Assembly: GCF_048159605.1 (NCBI RefSeq)
Contig: NZ_JBLREB010000001.1
Span: forward strand, 496,001-560,000
Direction: 5' to 3'
Source of the DNA: Ectobacillus polymachus
GTDB lineage: Bacteria > Bacillota > Bacilli > Bacillales > Bacillaceae_G
DNA length: 64,000 nt
A model generated the notes under the pieces. That model did no database searches and was not told the origin of the DNA. It saw only the letters and a program-made list of their open reading frames with translations. Below, piece after piece: positions 59,096 through 64,000 of the stretch; the stretch's first letter is position 1, and each line of letters opens with the position of its first letter. The position numbers were made by a program, and so were the translations under genes.

Positions 59096-62000
59096 ATGAA
59101 AAACACTAAATTAAGAGCAGTCGTATTAGGGATTTTTGTTTTATCTACAGTCCTTACAAGTTTAGGATCGTATGTTTCAATGCCTTTTGTTCAAGCACAA
59201 ACCAATAATTTTAGTAATTTACCAGAATTGCTTATTACGGAGATTATGCCGGATAATGCAGGAACAGATGAATATGAGTATTTTGAGGTATATAATAATT
59301 CCGACAAGCCACTGGTATTAGACTATTATTCTTTTGCTATTCGTTATACAGACGGAAGTGGTAAAGCGGACCAGCCTATACAGTTTAAGCCAGCAACAAT
59401 AGGACCGAAAAAAACGAGTGTAATGTGGATAAACTTATCAAATAAGAAGTTAGCTGATTTCAATGCACATTACGGAGTGAATTTGACGGAAGATCAAGTC
59501 GTTCAGTCAACGAATGCAATTGGTCTATACAATAATGGTAATCGAAGTATTGTTATAAGTGATAGAGGGAAAGACATTGCTGTAGCAAACTATACCCTAG
59601 ATGACATTTCTAGTGGTATGGCTGCCGAGTACAAATACCCGGATAGTGGTACTGAGATGACCAAGTTTCATCAAAAGGCTACTCCAACACCAGGAACAAT
59701 TGATGTAACACAGATTCCAACAGAAACCGTGAAATTACCAGTAAACTCAGTACCTGTTATAAATCATACACCAATAAAATCAACAACTACTGCCAAGGAT
59801 TTGAAAATTAGCGCTACAATTTCGGATGAAACGAATGTAAAAGCAACTCTTTCTTACAAAACGAAGTCAGATGCTCCTTCTCATACCATGCAAATGAATA
59901 AAGTAAACGGTATTTATGAGGCGGTCATTCCAGCAAATGAACTAGTAGAAGGAACCTTACAATATTCAATTCAGGTAACAGATAAAAATAATCGCGTTGT
60001 ACTTCCAAACAATGATTTGTTCCAAGTAAAGGTGAGTGCATCAGTAGTGGAAGATTTCAACAGTTATCCACAACTGCTCGTAACGGAACTTTCTCCTAAT
60101 TCAAAAGGAACAGGTACGGATTACTATGAGTATTTTGAATTGTATAATAACACCAATCAACCATTGCAACTAAATAATTATACGTTTGTATATCGTTATA
60201 CGGACACTGGGGTGGAAAAGACATTCCAAGTTCCAACTGTAACGATACAATCGCAGGAAAATCTTGTTTTTTGGTTTAATAATGGAAATAAATCATTAGC
60301 CGATTTTAATAGTCAGTTTGGAACTTCTTTATCATCTAATCAAGTAGTAGAATTTAAAGATGTGTTTCCTGGATTTTCTAATGGAGGAAATCGTGCGCTT
60401 GTTTTAAAAGACAAGAAAAGTAAAGAAGTGATTTCCGCAAGCTACCTTGATTTAGAAACAGATAATAATGGAAAGGTTGTCCAATATAGCTATCCAAAGT
60501 CAGGAACTACCATGGACAAGCTAAAGGTACTTGCTGATCCAACTCCTGGCAGTATAGAAGCCAATCAAGTCCCCAATACACCAGTTATGCTTTCTGATGT
60601 AACACCAGATCTTGATAAACCTGTTATTGAGCATTCCGAAATTACTAATGCCTATGTAAATTCAACTATAAATATAGAAGCAAAAGTTACAGACGATAAG
60701 GCGGTTAATAGCGTAAATTTATATTATAAGAATGACAATGATTCAAACTATATTTCACTTCCAATGAATGCTAATGCACAAGAAACAGGTAAATATACAG
60801 CTGAAATCCCTTCACCTAAATCAGAGTCCACTATTCATTACTATATTGAGGCCTCTGATGGTGTAAACGTTGCAAAAACATCCGAATACAAAATTGCAGT
60901 GACGAAACCAGATGTTGATTTTAATAAAGTACCTATATTTCTAGTGACGGAAATTGTCCCAGATAGCACGAATGTAGGAGATATGGATGGATACGAGTTT
61001 GTTGAAATCTATAACAATACCAATAAAGATGTTAACTTTAAAGATTACAAGCTGCAATATCGGTACGGAAAGGATACATCGTCAGATATTGTTTGGCCGT
61101 CTGTCCCTGATGATATTATTATTAAGGCTCAAGGTACGCTTGTTTTCTGGATTATTAATGATGCAAATCGAGAAAAAACTGTAGCGGATTTTAACAAAAA
61201 TTACGGTACAAATCTTATTGAGGATAAAGACATTGTGCGTGTCTACAGTAATGGAATGGCAAATGGAAGTCCACGAGGCCTTGTCGTTGCTGACAATACG
61301 AAAAGAGAGATTTCAGTATCTTATTATAATGACAAAGATGGGGTCGATGATACTCAGCCTAATAAAGGAATCTTTTATAAGTATCCGATTGATGGTTCTA
61401 GAGTTTCATCAAAGATAAGCGCTGGGGTAGAAAATGCAACTCCTGGACGTGTAGAAGCATCTCAAGTTCCTCCACAACCTGTGTATGTTGAAGAAGATGA
61501 TACGAAGCCAACATTTGAAAACGTAACTACGCAGACAGAAGTAAAAGAAACAGATAATATTAAAATATTTATTGATGCGAAAGATGACAAACTTGTAAGA
61601 ACAGTCAAAGTTTTTTATAAAACAAATACGGATAGTAAATATAAAAGTGCAATTCTACCACAAGACTATAACACTACTTTGTATCCTTATACGATTTATT
61701 CACCTGAATTCATTGCAAAGGATTTTGTAGAGTATTACTTTACTGTTTCTGATGGAATAAATGAAGTAAAAAGTGATACATACAAGGTGAAAGTGACAAA
61801 TGATCGCAATATGGATAGCCTTCGTTTAAATGTAAAAGAAAACGAAATCATAAGCGGACAGAAAATTTTAAAGGGAACATCTGCAGACGATAAGGCAGAT
61901 GATGTTCATGTAGCAATTGATAATAATGAAATTACACAAGGAACGTACAATGCCTTAGAAAATACTGCTTATCTTGCATTTGAGGTTAGTAATGTAGATA

Positions 62001-64000
62001 CCTTCTTTAAAAACGGAGTAACTATGGGAGATGAAGTACTTCATATTTTTGATGATTGGATGTTAGATTGGCAAACCATTACAGTACCAATTGATCCAAA
62101 CCGTTTAAAAGTAGGTGATAATGTTCTGACGATTCGTTCGGGTAACAAAGCATCTCCGTTTGATTTATTGTCACCTGAAAACCGAGACGATTACAATCTT
62201 CGTAATGTCCGCTTAGTATTAGGAGATGGAACAATTGTTACAGATCCAAGCTATAATAATCTAGAAAAAGTAATTGCAATGACAGACAACAACCCTTTTG
62301 TAGACTTCCACTTTAATATATTAGAACCATATGCCGCTTCTAAAGCATACAAATGGGATACTACAGCTATAGCAGATGGAAATCATATCATTACCGTGAA
62401 AGATACAAATGAAGAAAAGAAAATACCAGTAATTATTGATAATACAGCTCCAGTTATTTCAACTACGATTGAACAGGGAAAACAATATAAGGGTGCATTT
62501 GTGATCGATACGACAATTTCGGACGCAATTGCTGGAGTAGATACAACCGAGGTAACACTTGATGGAAAACGAATATTTACACCTTACAATACGTCATCAT
62601 CAGCGCTTGCTGTGGGTACACATACATTGCATATTAAAGCTACTGATAAAGTTGGAAATGTAGTTGAGAAAGATGTTCCATTTTCTACTATGGATGAAAA
62701 TCCTATAAAACCACTCTCTGATATAGTGACGGGAACAGTGGATGGTGCAGCAACGTTACGAGTAAAGGTAATCGATCCAACAAATGATATGTTAGATGTA
62801 TCGTTTTATCAGGCGTACCAATATAAACCAGAAAGTACAAACGTAAAATCCTATCAAAATTCTGCTGAGATTGAGCCTCCTCAAACGATGATTCCAGCGG
62901 GAGAACAGCTTTTAACAGGAAATGATCTTTCTCTTATTTCAGCGAAAGATGGAAAGTACGTAACGACAGATTCTACTACACAATTCCCGTATCATCGATT
63001 CGATGTTACATTGGATCCTTCTGTGGATGAGAGTGATACGGTTGAACTCGAGTGGGCAGGAAATTCATTTGAAGGTCGAAAGGTAACAATGTATGCATGG
63101 AGTTATGTTCAAAACAAATGGGTAGCTTTAAAGTATCAAATAGCCGGTAAAGAAGACTTTACTTTAAAGGGAAATGTAAATGTTAAAGAATTTGCTAAAG
63201 ATCATAAGATAAACATAATGGTGCAGGATGAAATTCCTGTTTCGCCTGAAAATTATGATTACACATTTGTTTGGATGTCTGATACACAGTATTATGCTGC
63301 AAGCTATCCATATATCTATGATTCAATAACGAAGTGGATTGTAGACAATACAGATAAATATAAGATCAAGTATGTGTTCCATACAGGAGATATAGTAGAT
63401 GATTCAAGTAAACAGTATCAATGGGATGCAGCAAATCGTTCTATGAAACTATTAGATGATGCAAACGTTCCATACGGTGTTCTTGCAGGAAATCACGATG
63501 TTGGTCATAAGTCAGAAGATTATACAGAGTTCTATAAAAATTACGGTACAGATCGCTTTCAAAATAAACCATACTACGGGGAATCATACAAAAATAACCG
63601 TGGTCATTATGACTTAATTTCTGCAGGTGGGAATGACTATATTATGGTATATATGGGTTGGGGTGTTGATGATGAGGGTATTGCATGGATAAATGAGGTC
63701 CTTGCTCAGCATCCAGATCGAAAGGCTATCTTAAGCTTCCATGAATATTTGCTTGCTTCAGGTACAAGAAGCCCAATTGCAGAAAAAATATATAATCAGG
63801 TTGTATTGAAGAATCCTAACGTTATTGCAGCATTAAGCGGTCACTATCATGAAAGTCAAACATTAGTGGATGAAGTTGATGACAACGGTGATGGAACACC
63901 AGATCGTAAAGTATATCAAATTCTTGCCGATTATCAGGCAGGTCCAGAGGGTGGACAAGGATATATACGTCTACTTCACATTAATAAAGACAGCAACAAA
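59096..64000 (+). CDS. yvnB: Giant secreted lamin-tail/metallophosphoesterase protein (3' end outside window)
   Basis: An uninterrupted frame of 1635 codons runs to the window edge. A signal peptide (basic start, hydrophobic core, cleavage near VQAQT, about residue 35) leads to three lamin-tail-like modules. These start near residues 45, 327 and 614 with LLITEIMPD, LLVTELSPN and FLVTEIVPD, each followed by YFE-YNN or similar. Ig-like/bacterial surface modules follow. From about residue 1385 there is a calcineurin-type phosphoesterase: MSDTQ, HTGDIVDD, AGNHDVGH, SFHEYL and GHYHES. The layout resembles B. subtilis YvnB but is longer. It is probably an exported or wall-linked phosphodiesterase. 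GGAGG precedes ATG. Confidence 0.85.
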   Translation, partial: MKNTKLRAVVLGIFVLSTVLTSLGSYVSMPFVQAQTNNFSNLPELLITEIMPDNAGTDEYEYFEVYNNSDKPLVLDYYSFAIRYTDGSGKADQPIQFKPATIGPKKTSVMWINLSNKKLADFNAHYGVNLTEDQVVQSTNAIGLYNNGNRSIVISDRGKDIAVANYTLDDISSGMAAEYKYPDSGTEMTKFHQKATPTPGTIDVTQIPTETVKLPVNSVPVINHTPIKSTTTAKDLKISATISDETNVKATLSYKTKSDAPSHTMQMNKVNGIYEAVIPANELVEGTLQYSIQVTDKNNRVVLPNNDLFQVKVSASVVEDFNSYPQLLVTELSPNSKGTGTDYYEYFELYNNTNQPLQLNNYTFVYRYTDTGVEKTFQVPTVTIQSQENLVFWFNNGNKSLADFNSQFGTSLSSNQVVEFKDVFPGFSNGGNRALVLKDKKSKEVISASYLDLETDNNGKVVQYSYPKSGTTMDKLKVLADPTPGSIEANQVPNTPVMLSDVTPDLDKPVIEHSEITNAYVNSTINIEAKVTDDKAVNSVNLYYKNDNDSNYISLPMNANAQETGKYTAEIPSPKSESTIHYYIEASDGVNVAKTSEYKIAVTKPDVDFNKVPIFLVTEIVPDSTNVGDMDGYEFVEIYNNTNKDVNFKDYKLQYRYGKDTSSDIVWPSVPDDIIIKAQGTLVFWIINDANREKTVADFNKNYGTNLIEDKDIVRVYSNGMANGSPRGLVVADNTKREISVSYYNDKDGVDDTQPNKGIFYKYPIDGSRVSSKISAGVENATPGRVEASQVPPQPVYVEEDDTKPTFENVTTQTEVKETDNIKIFIDAKDDKLVRTVKVFYKTNTDSKYKSAILPQDYNTTLYPYTIYSPEFIAKDFVEYYFTVSDGINEVKSDTYKVKVTNDRNMDSLRLNVKENEIISGQKILKGTSADDKADDVHVAIDNNEITQGTYNALENTAYLAFEVSNVDTFFKNGVTMGDEVLHIFDDWMLDWQTITVPIDPNRLKVGDNVLTIRSGNKASPFDLLSPENRDDYNLRNVRLVLGDGTIVTDPSYNNLEKVIAMTDNNPFVDFHFNILEPYAASKAYKWDTTAIADGNHIITVKDTNEEKKIPVIIDNTAPVISTTIEQGKQYKGAFVIDTTISDAIAGVDTTEVTLDGKRIFTPYNTSSSALAVGTHTLHIKATDKVGNVVEKDVPFSTMDENPIKPLSDIVTGTVDGAATLRVKVIDPTNDMLDVSFYQAYQYKPESTNVKSYQNSAEIEPPQTMIPAGEQLLTGNDLSLISAKDGKYVTTDSTTQFPYHRFDVTLDPSVDESDTVELEWAGNSFEGRKVTMYAWSYVQNKWVALKYQIAGKEDFTLKGNVNVKEFAKDHKINIMVQDEIPVSPENYDYTFVWMSDTQYYAASYPYIYDSITKWIVDNTDKYKIKYVFHTGDIVDDSSKQYQWDAANRSMKLLDDANVPYGVLAGNHDVGHKSEDYTEFYKNYGTDRFQNKPYYGESYKNNRGHYDLISAGGNDYIMVYMGWGVDDEGIAWINEVLAQHPDRKAILSFHEYLLASGTRSPIAEKIYNQVVLKNPNVIAALSGHYHESQTLVDEVDDNGDGTPDRKVYQILADYQAGPEGGQGYIRLLHINKDSNK

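Noticed and set aside
1..64000. CRISPR arrays, rRNA genes, prophage modules, replication origin
   Set aside because: No regularly spaced repeat-spacer pattern, rRNA sequence, phage structural gene or DnaA-box cluster was seen in the window.

Overview
The window looks like chromosomal DNA of an endospore-forming Bacillaceae species. It is AT-rich, with strong Shine-Dalgarno sites, many GTG/TTG starts and dense Rho-independent terminators. It carries a gamma-type small acid-soluble spore protein, a squalene-hopene/sporulenol cyclase, RNase J, YppC/YpiB/YvnB-type genes and a GlnR/TnrA-type operator. I cannot fix the genus from sequence alone.

Layout. 1-2.3 kb: drug-type ABC exporter (first gene cut by the window edge) with its TetR regulator. 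2.3-6.3 kb: gamma SASP, sqhC, a CBO0543-type membrane protein and yppC. 6.6-18 kb: a complete phenol/catechol meta-cleavage cluster. It has a chimeric XylR_N/V4R/PucR-type regulator, a two-component flavin phenol hydroxylase (pheA1 pheA2), a dedicated FAD-synthetase-like protein, catechol 2,3-dioxygenase, and all lower-pathway enzymes of the dehydrogenase branch to pyruvate and acetyl-CoA. 18-27 kb: a tandem repeat, an RNase J paralogue, small membrane and stress genes, a PadR regulator with its partner, a probable PIN-domain toxin-antitoxin pair, gene remnants and a tRNA-Ala. 27-35 kb: two MFS exporters, an ArsR/SmtB-metallothionein operon, a TrmB-type regulator, a broken cytidine deaminase next to a nucleoside transporter, and duplicated segments that mark past rearrangement. 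35-41 kb: glnK-amtB behind a GlnR/TnrA-type box, then a heterodimeric ABC exporter. 41-50 kb: redox and housekeeping genes (YceI, DbpA helicase, FrnE-like DsbA, orphan TrpB, cold-shock protein) and a TnpB transposon remnant with its right end. 50-59 kb: a sigma-54 two-component system next to an Fe-alcohol dehydrogenase, then an alcohol/aldehyde dehydrogenase operon with a perfect -24/-12 sigma-54 promoter. 59-64 kb: a giant secreted lamin-tail-domain/metallophosphoesterase protein that runs off the window.

How the genes work together. Phenol would be hydroxylated to catechol by PheA1 with reduced flavin from PheA2. The operon's own FAD synthetase-like protein may top up FAD. Catechol is cut by the extradiol dioxygenase. 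The semialdehyde is then processed by HMS dehydrogenase, tautomerase, decarboxylase, hydratase, aldolase and acylating acetaldehyde dehydrogenase. No HMS hydrolase is present. In the sigma-54 region, the histidine kinase and NtrC-type regulator lie in one operon with an Fe-ADH. They are the obvious candidates to activate the nearby sigma-54 adh-aldh operon, giving an alcohol/aldehyde-responsive circuit.

The most interesting items are the sigma-54 alcohol circuit, the FAD-synthetase-like gene without a recognisable kinase motif inside the phenol operon, the chimeric phenol regulator with a candidate operator, the 50-residue metallothionein behind an SmtB-type repressor, the PIN toxin-antitoxin pair, and the duplicated segments at 23.5/30.4 kb and 30.3/34.8 kb.
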